Source of the DNA: Chromatiales bacterium | Lineage (GTDB): Bacteria > Pseudomonadota > Gammaproteobacteria > JAGRGH01 | Direction: 5' to 3' | Length of the DNA stretch: 64,000 bases | NCBI GenBank assembly: GCA_020445605.1 | Contig: JAGRGH010000031.1 | Coordinates: forward strand, 124,001 to 188,000 | Part shown: positions 52,547 to 60,629 of the stretch, piece after piece | Numbering within the stretch: the stretch's first letter is position 1 | Layout: every line of letters begins with the position of its first letter | Translations under genes and position numbers: made by a program | Notes under the pieces: model-generated | Told to the model about the DNA's origin: nothing | Databases searched by the model: none | The model's input: the letters and a program-made list of their open reading frames with translations, nothing else

Positions 52547-52809
52547 TCGAGAACGATCCACCTGTCGAAGGCCACACATACGGTGCCGCCGATTTCCCGG
52601 AGGATGTCCTGAATCGCGCCGCCCCTCGATCGGAACCCATGGAGCGCGCTGACGGACAATCGCGAGCGTTTCACTGCGCCGTCCGGCCCATGAAAAACCA
52701 TCAGGTCGGGACCGTACGCGCGTGGATAATGGGCGAAACCCGCACTCTGTTGGCGTTCCAGATCATGCAGCTGGCAGGTCATCATGCGGCGGATCTGGAG
52801 CACCGTCAT
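52540..52809 (-). CDS. 89-aa junction ORF between the two EptA genes
   Basis: The start ATG overlaps the stop of the upstream eptA copy (ATGA, 52809-52806) and the stop overlaps the start of the downstream copy by 7 bp, so ribosomes would pass through it. Its last residues, VCVAFDRWIVLEC, echo the SulP tail VCEACDKRIFLEC. Its first part contains the 20-base segment that also follows the other eptA copy (19 of 20 identical). It therefore looks like a chimeric product of tandem duplication. No domain recognised; it may be a relic that keeps translation coupled. Confidence 0.5.
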   Translation of the reverse strand: MTVLQIRRMMTCQLHDLERQQSAGFAHYPRAYGPDLMVFHGPDGAVKRSRLSVSALHGFRSRGGAIQDILREIGGTVCVAFDRWIVLEC

Positions 52810-54506
52810 GGTGCGCCGGCCATGGCCTGACGCATCTCGCGCAGATGCGCGCGTGTCGGTTCGTCGTCGGCATAGCGCAGCATGTCGAGCTTCGGCTCGT
52901 ATACGCTGGTGTCGAGTTCGAAGAAGCCGAGCACGGTGTGGAACAGGGAATCGTGTGAATAAGGCTCGTGGCGCGCGGCCCGTACAGCCGCGGCATCCAC
53001 GCCATCCACCGACGGGCCCAGCCACAGGATCGCCGGGACGCGGGTCTGGGCTTGGGGCGCAAACTCGAACGGCAGACCGTGCAGATACACGCCATTCTCA
53101 CCAAGCGACTCGCCGTGGTCACTGAGGTACAGCATGGCGGTTTCGAATCGATCGGACTTCGGCTTCAGCCAATCGATCACCTGCGCCAGGAAATGATCGG
53201 TGTACGCAATCGTGTTGTCGTAGGTATTCCCGATCTGTCCGTTACTGCACTCGTCCAGCTGATTGGTTTCACAAACCGGCGTGAATCGTTCGAACGCCGG
53301 CGGATAGCGCTTGTAATAGGCCGGACCGTGACTGCCCATCGAATGCAGCACGATCAGAACATCCTGGCCGCCCTGCGCATCGACCCACTGGTCCAGCTCG
53401 TGCAGCATGCCCTCGTCGCGACACTCCACGTCGCAGACCGGGTTCACGTCCGGCTCGCGAAAGCTCTGAAATTCGACTCGATCCGCGACCCCCTTCGAGT
53501 CCGAGTTGTTGTCGCGCCAGAGCACGGCGACGCCCGCATGTTTGAGCACATCGAGCAGATTCTCGCGATTCGCAGCGAGTTCGGCGTCATAGTTGCGCTG
53601 CCCGAGCCCCGAGAACATGCACGGCACGGAAACCGCCGTCGAAGTGCCACAGGCATGCACATTCGTGAAACTCACGACGTCGCGCCTTGCGAGTTCCGGC
53701 GTGGTATCGCGCGCATAGTCGTTGATGCCGAAGCGGTCAGCGCGCGCCGTTTCACCGACGACGAGCACCAGCAGTTCGCGACGTTCATCGACGGCCGGCG
53801 CGCGCACATCGCGACCTACGGCGATCAGCGGTGCGTCGGCCGCGCGCGCACGACGCGGGCCGCTCAGATACCGAAGAGCGCTCGATACCGGCGTGAGCGG
53901 GTTCGTGTAGAAACGCAGCCGGCCGTGTTCATGGACAAGCGACCGGTAAAAATCGCCCAACGGCAGCACGACGGCGACCGCGGTTGCGAGCGCCGCGGCA
54001 ATCAGCAGCATCCGCCGCCGCAGCCGATGCCGCCAGCCGGGTGCGCAATGCACGGGCGTTCGCCAGACAAACCACGCCGGCAACAAGCCCAGCACCGTCA
54101 CGTAGGCAAACAGGCGGGGCGTCAGGACATCCAGCGTTTCCTGATAGTTGGTCTCCAGGATGTTCTGGATCATCCCGTCGCCGACGAAGACGTTGTAGGT
54201 GTCCATGAAATAGGCGCTGACGGCGGCCACCAGCAGAAGCAGGGTCAGCACGGGGCGCAACGCACGCCCGATCGCCGTGATCGCAAGCAGCAGCACCAAC
54301 GCGCAGCCGAGCACCGCCGCCACGGACGCGAGGTGCAGCCACAGCTGCGGGTCGTCGCGAAACGCCCGATGGGCATTGCGGAAGAATGCGAGGTTCGTAA
54401 ACGCCGCCAGAAAGACGGCGACGATGATGATCAGCGTCTCGGACCGAAGTGACAGCTGCGCGCGTGAGTGCGCGGGCGACGACAGCCTCTCGACTAGCGC
54501 CGGCAT
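52806..54506 (-). CDS. Phosphoethanolamine transferase, EptA-like (upstream copy)
   Basis: A 566-residue paralogue with the same domain plan: five N-terminal helices and a sulfatase-fold periplasmic domain with GETARADRFGINDYARDTTPEL (catalytic Thr), GSHGPAYYKRYPPAFE and SDHGESLGENGVYLHGLPF, and the same disulfide cysteines. It would transfer phosphoethanolamine from phosphatidylethanolamine to lipid A or a related acceptor, a change linked to cationic-peptide resistance. The ATG at 54506 overlaps the 3' end of the SulP gene by 13 bp. Confidence 0.93.
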   Translation of the reverse strand: MPALVERLSSPAHSRAQLSLRSETLIIIVAVFLAAFTNLAFFRNAHRAFRDDPQLWLHLASVAAVLGCALVLLLAITAIGRALRPVLTLLLLVAAVSAYFMDTYNVFVGDGMIQNILETNYQETLDVLTPRLFAYVTVLGLLPAWFVWRTPVHCAPGWRHRLRRRMLLIAAALATAVAVVLPLGDFYRSLVHEHGRLRFYTNPLTPVSSALRYLSGPRRARAADAPLIAVGRDVRAPAVDERRELLVLVVGETARADRFGINDYARDTTPELARRDVVSFTNVHACGTSTAVSVPCMFSGLGQRNYDAELAANRENLLDVLKHAGVAVLWRDNNSDSKGVADRVEFQSFREPDVNPVCDVECRDEGMLHELDQWVDAQGGQDVLIVLHSMGSHGPAYYKRYPPAFERFTPVCETNQLDECSNGQIGNTYDNTIAYTDHFLAQVIDWLKPKSDRFETAMLYLSDHGESLGENGVYLHGLPFEFAPQAQTRVPAILWLGPSVDGVDAAAVRAARHEPYSHDSLFHTVLGFFELDTSVYEPKLDMLRYADDEPTRAHLREMRQAMAGAP

Positions 54507-56248
54507 TCGAGGAAGATCCGCTTGTCGCAGGCCTCGCAGACCTTGCGGTCGAGCTTCTGGAAGATGCCGTGTATCGCCGCGGTCTTTGACTGGAACACAT
54601 TGCGCGCACCGGTCGCGTCCATGCAGCCGCAGCTCTCGAGCGATTCCCAGAGGTCTTCCTTGACGCCGACCAGATAGAAGCCACCGTCTCGCAATCGCCG
54701 CTTGGCTTCGCCCGCGAGCACCGCCCCGCCCTGCAAGTCGACGAAGTTGATGCCGTCGGCCACCACGGCAAGGTGCTTTTGCGCGGGGTTCTCGGCCCGA
54801 AGGCGATCGAAGTAGCGCTCGACGTGACCGGCGGAACCAAAGAAGATAGAGCCATCGATCCGCACGAAACGCAGTTGCGGACATTGCGGCAGGTCGGGAT
54901 CGCTCGAGAACGCGCGGTTCGGCAGGCGCGGGTCAGGCGTGCGCGTGAAGATGCGCGGCTTGGAGACCCGCTCGAGGTACAGGACCAGCGACAGCAGAAC
55001 GCCGGCGAAGATCGCGAATTCCAGTTCGAGAAACAGCGCCGAAAGGAAGGTGACCGCGAGCACGCCGGTCTCCCGCCGCGAGGCATGCAGGATGTGGCGG
55101 ATCTCGCGAAAGTCGATCAATCCCCATGCCACCAGAAACAGCACGCCGGCCATTGCCGCCTTCGGAAGATGACTCGCCAGCGGAGCCACCAGCAGCACGA
55201 TGATCATTAGCAGCAGGCCGGCCATGACCGCGGCCAGCGGTGTGCGCGCGCCCGACTCGAAATTCAGGCCGCTGCGGTTGAACGAGCCGGTCGCGACATA
55301 GCCCGAGAAGAACGAGCCCGCGACGTTGGAAAGCCCCTGGCCGATGAACTCCTGATTGCCGTCGATGCGGTAACCGCCACGCGCAGCAAGCGCACGGCCG
55401 ATCGAGACCGCCTCGGTCAGTGCGAACAGCGTCACGGCCAGCGCGGTCGGCGCCAGATGCTTGATGGCATCGAGCGTAAAGGTCGGCGAAGACAGCGGCG
55501 GCAGGCTCGCCGGCAGGGCACCGACCGTGGCGATCGTCTGATGGCCGGGTCCGAGCACAGCCTCGAGGATCGCCGCGAGGATGCCGCCGGCCAGCATCGC
55601 GGCGATCATATACGGCACCCGCGGCACCCAGCGCTTGAACGCGATGCCGGTTGCCAGCGTCGCCGTGGCCACGGTGGCCGCGGCCCAGTTCGTCTCGCCG
55701 ACATGCTCCCAGAACACCCGCAGGATGTCGTGAAAATGCCCGCCGCTGTCCATCTCGATGCCGAAGAAATGCTTGAGCTGCTTGACCGCAATCAGGATGG
55801 CGGCCCCGGCCGTGAACCCCACCACGACCGAGTGCGAGATGAAATTCACCAGCGCGCCGAGCCGGGCGAACCCCAGCGCCAATTCCAGCACGCCCACCAT
55901 GAAGGTGAGCGTGAGCGCCAGCGCGACATATTCCGGCGAGGCCGGCACCGCCAGTACGGACAGTGACGAGAACAGCACGACCGACGCGGCGGTCGTCGGG
56001 CCCGACACCAGATGTCGCGACGAGCCGAACAGCGCGGCGACGATCGCGGGCACGATGCCCGCGTACAGGCCGTACTCCGGCGGCATGCCGGCGATGGTCG
56101 CGAACGCAACGCCCTGCGGCAGCACGACGATCGCGCCGGTCAGCGCGGCGAGCGCGTCCGCCTTGAGGTCGGCCCGGCGCACGCCGGGCAGCCACTCCAT
56201 GAAGGGCAGCATCCAGCGCAGCGCGCCGGGGGCCGTAAACCTGGACAT
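54494..56248 (-). CDS. SulP family anion transporter with STAS domain
   Basis: A 584-residue transporter: ~12-14 helices (~residues 15-425) with the SulP signature GAIVVLPQGVAFATIAGMPPEYGLYAGIVP, then a STAS domain (~440-550) and a Cys-rich tail ending VCEACDKRIFLECRR. SulP proteins carry sulfate, bicarbonate or other anions; the substrate cannot be told here. It is the first gene of a four-ORF overlapping unit with the two eptA genes, an unusual pairing. Confidence 0.93.
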   Translation of the reverse strand: MSRFTAPGALRWMLPFMEWLPGVRRADLKADALAALTGAIVVLPQGVAFATIAGMPPEYGLYAGIVPAIVAALFGSSRHLVSGPTTAASVVLFSSLSVLAVPASPEYVALALTLTFMVGVLELALGFARLGALVNFISHSVVVGFTAGAAILIAVKQLKHFFGIEMDSGGHFHDILRVFWEHVGETNWAAATVATATLATGIAFKRWVPRVPYMIAAMLAGGILAAILEAVLGPGHQTIATVGALPASLPPLSSPTFTLDAIKHLAPTALAVTLFALTEAVSIGRALAARGGYRIDGNQEFIGQGLSNVAGSFFSGYVATGSFNRSGLNFESGARTPLAAVMAGLLLMIIVLLVAPLASHLPKAAMAGVLFLVAWGLIDFREIRHILHASRRETGVLAVTFLSALFLELEFAIFAGVLLSLVLYLERVSKPRIFTRTPDPRLPNRAFSSDPDLPQCPQLRFVRIDGSIFFGSAGHVERYFDRLRAENPAQKHLAVVADGINFVDLQGGAVLAGEAKRRLRDGGFYLVGVKEDLWESLESCGCMDATGARNVFQSKTAAIHGIFQKLDRKVCEACDKRIFLECRR

Positions 56249-56550
56249 GTTCAGTTCTGGAACGGGATGATCCGCAGGGAAGAATTACAGCGAAAACGCC
56301 TGAACCGCGGACCGCCGGTGTGGACGCCGCGGCACGACACACGACACGGCAGTCGGTGTCAGGGCCGGCCCGACGATCTGGAAACGCCGCCCCGGGAGAG
56401 GCCGCCGCGCTGCAAAAGTGCAGCAATCGGGTCGAAGTGGAAACAGGCGACTGCCAATGACTCGGTCATCAGCGCCTGACATGATACTGTCACGGCCCCG
56501 GACAATTCCATGACCGGGCGCATTGCGCCGGGCCATTTCGTCTGGTTCCG
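56249..56550. other. 302-bp gap upstream of SulP, no gene seen
   Basis: It is upstream of the SulP gene and downstream of the PAP2 gene, both on the minus strand. It contains an imperfect GC palindrome at ~56512-56532 and a small hairpin CTGC-AAAAGT-GCAG near 56410, neither with a T-run. I see no convincing promoter hexamers or coding frame. Confidence 0.5.
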
Positions 56551-57345
56551 TCACCGGCGGCGCGCTGGCGTCCGGGCGACTCCTCGCGAGAAGGCGGGCC
56601 CGGGCAATCGCCGGCGCAGGGTCCACGCATCCGTGGCCCAGGCGATCATCCAGCACAGCCAGGCCGTCGTCAGGTCGTGCGAAACGAAATGCGCTCCGCG
56701 GACCCACTGTGTAAGTGCGAAAACACCGCCGATCACCAGCGGTGCCAGAAGCGCGCGCCGCGCGCGTCCCGGGCGATGTCGCCGCACGGCAAAAAACAGT
56801 GCGAAGAGCGCGAATCCCGCCGAACTGTGTCCGCCGGGAAAGCAGTGCCCAGGCGCAAGATCCACCGGGCGGGCATCGAACAGCGTGAAATGGGGCCTGT
56901 CGCCGCCGAACTCATCCACCGACCACGGACAGTCCAGGCCCGAGATGTGCTTGCCAATGTTCACGCTCAACACACTGAGCGCAACCGCAAGCACCGTATA
57001 GGCGAATGTCGACCGATAGGGCGCGAGCCGCGCGGCGCGGTGTGACGCCGCCCAGAGCAACAGCAGCCCGCCAGCCAGAATCTGCATGATCAGGCGTCCG
57101 CCATCGTGGAGAACGGTTTGCGTCCAGAAGAAATGCCGCAGGGGAAATCCCCCGCCGGGCCCATCGGCGAGCCAGTGCGCGACGACCCGGTCCAGCCCGC
57201 CGAGCTGAAGCAACGCAAAGGCCGTGACAAAAGCAATCGTCGGCCACATCCACAGCGCCCGTTCGGACAGGATGCCGGCAAAGGATTCGAGTCTGACAGC
57301 GCGCAGAGTGGCTATGGACACAACGGAACCCGGGAAGTCGACCAT
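56551..57345 (-). CDS. PAP2 family phosphatase
   Basis: A 264-residue inner-membrane phosphatase with about six helices. The three PAP2 motifs are visible: KHISGLDCPW (motif 1 region), PGGHSSAGFALFA (motif 2) and RGAHFVSHDLTTAW (motif 3, SH..D with His nucleophile). Such enzymes dephosphorylate undecaprenyl diphosphate, phosphatidate or lipid A. Next to EptA genes a lipid A or lipid-carrier role is plausible. The ATG at 57345 (MVDFPGS) is preferred over a longer frame that runs into the divergent gene. Confidence 0.87.
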   Translation of the reverse strand: MVDFPGSVVSIATLRAVRLESFAGILSERALWMWPTIAFVTAFALLQLGGLDRVVAHWLADGPGGGFPLRHFFWTQTVLHDGGRLIMQILAGGLLLLWAASHRAARLAPYRSTFAYTVLAVALSVLSVNIGKHISGLDCPWSVDEFGGDRPHFTLFDARPVDLAPGHCFPGGHSSAGFALFALFFAVRRHRPGRARRALLAPLVIGGVFALTQWVRGAHFVSHDLTTAWLCWMIAWATDAWTLRRRLPGPAFSRGVARTPARRR

Positions 57346-57405
57346 TCGATGACCGCAATTACAGCCCCCCTGGCTTAAGTCCGGGTTAAGTGTCGAGGCG
57401 GATGC

Positions 57406-58191
57406 TTGGCATCCATGGAATCGAAACTGCACTCCGTACCCGGGACCGGCTGGCGATTGCCAGCGACGCAACCGGCGAGCCATGCGGGCGGCGCATCAGG
57501 CCTACGGACCCGCCGACCATCGCCGACCACCGCGCAGCACGACTACGAACTCACCCGCCAGCGATTTGCCTCGCCAGCAGCGGCCTCGCGATATGCCACC
57601 CGGCACGGGGCGAAGGACTGGCGAAACCGGCGCGAACTCGCGCTGATCCTGCATGCGTTTTCGGACCTGCCCGCCGGCAGCCAGGTGCTCGATCTGCCCT
57701 GCGGGGCCGGACGGGCCGCGATCGCACTGGCGGGGCAAGGCTACGCGGTCGAGGCCGCGGATGCGGCCGCGGACATGGTCGAGGTCACACGCCGGATCGC
57801 GGCCGAACATGGCGTGGGCTCGATCCAGTTCAGCGTGCGCGACGTGCTGGCGACAGGGCTACCCGACGGGGTGTTCGACGCAGTGCTCTGTAACCGCCTT
57901 CTGCACCACTACCGCAGTGCCGGACTGCGCACGCAGGTGCTGCGTGAATTGCGACGGGTAAGCCGCGGGCCAATCGTGGCGTTCTATTTCCTTCGCACGC
58001 CGCTTAGCTGGCTGAGCTTCGATCTGAAAAACCGCATCAAGGGCAAACGGCCTGCCGACCGCATACCGATCACACGCGGCCAGCTCGAAGCGGAAGCGGC
58101 CGCGGCCGGACTGCGCGTGCGTTCGATCCTGCGCGTGCGTGCCCTGCTGTCCCCGCAGTGCTACGTCATCCTTGACCCGCTCGACGAATAG
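57406..58191 (+). CDS. Class I SAM-dependent methyltransferase
   Basis: A 261-residue protein: a disordered N-terminus (~1-45), then a Rossmann methyltransferase with motif I QVLDLPCGAGRAAIAL (~residues 92-107), acidic AADAAADM, and FDAVLCNRLLHHYRS. The HH after motif IV resembles UbiE/UbiG-like small-molecule methyltransferases. Substrate unknown. An alternative start is MESKLHSV (57415). It is divergent from the PAP2 gene across 60 bp and convergent with the next membrane protein. Confidence 0.85.
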   Translation: MASMESKLHSVPGTGWRLPATQPASHAGGASGLRTRRPSPTTAQHDYELTRQRFASPAAASRYATRHGAKDWRNRRELALILHAFSDLPAGSQVLDLPCGAGRAAIALAGQGYAVEAADAAADMVEVTRRIAAEHGVGSIQFSVRDVLATGLPDGVFDAVLCNRLLHHYRSAGLRTQVLRELRRVSRGPIVAFYFLRTPLSWLSFDLKNRIKGKRPADRIPITRGQLEAEAAAAGLRVRSILRVRALLSPQCYVILDPLDE

Positions 58192-58227
58192 CGGGAACCC
58201 GGTACCATCGACAGCTCGGCTTCCCGG

Positions 58228-59043
58228 TCAGCGAGTGCGGACCGCCGCGCTTCGCTGCCAGAAATGCATCAGCGCGCCGACGAGCGCAAACGCGACGAGG
58301 TGTGACAGGTAGAGCCCGACCGTCAGCGCATCGCCGGTGATCGCGTCGCGATGCAGCGCAACCACGATGAGATCCAGCACGGCGGCGGCAATCATCAGCG
58401 TCGCAATGTGGCGCAATCGGCTCCACTCGCGATCCACGGCAAACCACAGCAGACCGGCGCCGAACACCCCGAACCAGATCGTGAACACACGCACCATCAG
58501 CACGCCGGTCGGCCACGGCCAGTGCTCGACGATTGCGCGCGGGTAGAACAAAAACACGGTGCAAACGGCGAAGATCAGAGCACCGACAACGATGGCCGTA
58601 CGTCGGGTTGCGTTCGTGACGGGAGTGTTGACCCGCCAGTTCGCACCCCGACGTTCCTGCAGCCAGTAGACCGCCAGCGCCAGCAATGGCGCACCGATGT
58701 ACACCACGAGCCAGTAAACGAGTTTGATGCCGGCAGTGAACTTGTCGACATGCACGAGTGTGATGATCGCGATCACCACACCGGCCGGAACCAGCACCGG
58801 AACCAGCACCCGGGCGGGCTCCCAGACCCCGCGCCAGGTCAACAGCCCCACGACGATCGCGCCACTCAAATACAGCGCACCGAGCAGCGCCGCATTGATC
58901 GGCGGAGTGATGGTCCAGAAGAACCACTCGGCCGTGCGATCCGGAAAACCGATCAGGATGACGGCGCCCGCCAGCGCATTGACCGCCACAAACGCGAACA
59001 CGACGCGCGTAAACAGGTTCATTGGCGTGTCGAACGTGCTCAT
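58228..59043 (-). CDS. Hypothetical multi-pass membrane protein, 271 aa
   Basis: A protein with about eight transmembrane helices and few conserved-looking polar motifs. It begins MSTFDTPMNLFTRVVFAFVAVNALAG and has WTITPPINAALLGALYLSG and HWPWPTGVLMVRVFTIWFGVFGAG. I do not recognise a named family. The ATG at 59043 is chosen; the longer frame adds a Cys/Trp-rich stretch within the divergent promoter region. It is separated by 265 bp from the RND adaptor gene. Confidence 0.72.
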   Translation of the reverse strand: MSTFDTPMNLFTRVVFAFVAVNALAGAVILIGFPDRTAEWFFWTITPPINAALLGALYLSGAIVVGLLTWRGVWEPARVLVPVLVPAGVVIAIITLVHVDKFTAGIKLVYWLVVYIGAPLLALAVYWLQERRGANWRVNTPVTNATRRTAIVVGALIFAVCTVFLFYPRAIVEHWPWPTGVLMVRVFTIWFGVFGAGLLWFAVDREWSRLRHIATLMIAAAVLDLIVVALHRDAITGDALTVGLYLSHLVAFALVGALMHFWQRSAAVRTR

Positions 59044-59308
59044 TGCGCCCTCACGGGTTTCCACATGGCCATCTTCCAACGATCGCTGACAGGCCCGGCC
59101 AGAGCCGGCGTAAAGCCAGCATAGCAAGGCCATCGCGCAACGCGAACGCTGTCGCGCCGACTTGACCCAGCCCCGGGATGCAGCGCCTGTGGAGCGGGTG
59201 CCGCAGAGTTGATGTCACCACACAATGGCGCCCCGGTTGCGCCATACTTGAGCGACCCGCAGCACCGCCAATCAGCGCTGATTTCGCATATTTTCTGGGG
59301 AATTTCCG

Positions 59309-60625
59309 ATGTCCGCCAATCCCGCTCCGGGCTGGAAACGCCTGCTGATCCTTCCGCCCGTCGCCATCGGCATCGCGGCGCTGGTCTGGATGGTCTCGGG
59401 CCGACAACCACCGGCCAGGGTCGATGTCGCCGAGCAGGCGCGGGTCGTGCGCGTACTGTCCGTCGAGCCCCGCGATCTCGTTCCCCGCGCCACTGGTTAC
59501 GGGCCGGTGTCGCCGGCCCAGGTCTGGTCGGCCGTCGCACAGGTCAGCGGCCAGATCGTCGAGATGCACCGGGAACTCCGCGATGGCGAGGTCCTGCCCG
59601 CGGAAACCGTGCTGCTGAAAATCGATCCGGCCGACTATGAGCTCGCCCTCGCCCGGGCCCGGGCGGCACTGACCGAACTGGACGTTCAGGAGACCAACGC
59701 GCGCAAGTCGCTGGAGCTCGAGCAGGCCAGCCTCAAACTCGCCGAGACCGAGCGTGACCGCCAGCAACGTCTCGCCAAGCAGGGCACGACCTCGCGCAGC
59801 AGTGCTGACGAAGCAGAACGCGCGGTGCTTTCGGTGCAGAACGCCGTGCAGAACCTGCGCAATACGCTTGGCCTGATCCCCATACAGCGGCGTTCATTGC
59901 AGACGCAAGTGGCCCAAGCCGAGCTGGATCTCTCGCGCTGCGTGATCCGCGCACCGTTCAACCTGCGGGTCGCCGCGCTCGCCGTCGAACGCGACCAGTT
60001 CGTGAGCAAGGGCCAGACACTGTTTCGCGGCGATTCGGTGGAGCGTGTCGAAGTCGTCGCGCAGTTCCCCCTGGCCGAGCTGCGCACGCTGTTCGTCGGC
60101 CGCGAGCGTCCGGACTGGAGCGTGGAGCAACTGAACGAACGGCTCACACAGTTCGCCGGTTTTTCCCCGGTGCTGCGACTCGACATGGGCGGACACATCG
60201 CCCAGTGGGATGCCGAGTTCGTACGCTTCACCGACAGCGTCGACGCCACCACGCGCACGCTCGGGCTGGTGGTTGCCGTGGATGCCCCGCTGCAGAAGGT
60301 CATTCCGGGCGAACGACCGCCGCTGTCGAAGGGAATGTTCGTCGAAGTCCGGCTCAGCGGCCGGGTGCAGCCCGGCCGGCTGCTGATACCGCGTGCAGCC
60401 GTGCGTGATGGCGCGGTGCTGATCGCGAACGCCGAAGACCGTCTGGAGCGCCGATCGGTCGAGGTTCTGTTCTATCAGGAGACACTGGCCGTCGTGGGAG
60501 CGGGACTGACCGCAGGCGACCGTGTGGTGCTGACGGACCTCGTACCAGCCGTTCCGGGCATGCTGCTGCGTCCGCAACCGGATGCCGAGGCCGCCGCCGA
60601 AGTCGCGCGCGCCGCCGGAGTCTGA
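59309..60625 (+). CDS. RND efflux periplasmic adaptor (membrane fusion protein)
   Basis: A 438-residue HlyD/AcrA-type adaptor: N-terminal anchor (~residues 10-30), a lipoyl-like half (ATGYGPVSPAQVWSAVAQVSGQIVE), a coiled-coil hairpin (~110-195), the second lipoyl half (LSRCVIRAPFNLRVAAL) and beta-barrel/membrane-proximal domains. It links the inner-membrane pump to an outer-membrane channel. The permease follows directly. No outer-membrane factor gene is seen in the window. Confidence 0.92.
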   Translation: MSANPAPGWKRLLILPPVAIGIAALVWMVSGRQPPARVDVAEQARVVRVLSVEPRDLVPRATGYGPVSPAQVWSAVAQVSGQIVEMHRELRDGEVLPAETVLLKIDPADYELALARARAALTELDVQETNARKSLELEQASLKLAETERDRQQRLAKQGTTSRSSADEAERAVLSVQNAVQNLRNTLGLIPIQRRSLQTQVAQAELDLSRCVIRAPFNLRVAALAVERDQFVSKGQTLFRGDSVERVEVVAQFPLAELRTLFVGRERPDWSVEQLNERLTQFAGFSPVLRLDMGGHIAQWDAEFVRFTDSVDATTRTLGLVVAVDAPLQKVIPGERPPLSKGMFVEVRLSGRVQPGRLLIPRAAVRDGAVLIANAEDRLERRSVEVLFYQETLAVVGAGLTAGDRVVLTDLVPAVPGMLLRPQPDAEAAAEVARAAGV

Positions 60626-60629
60626 ACCC

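Noticed and set aside
56512-56532. GC palindrome downstream of the PAP2 gene
   Set aside because: Imperfect pairing and no T-run; could be chance in GC-rich DNA.
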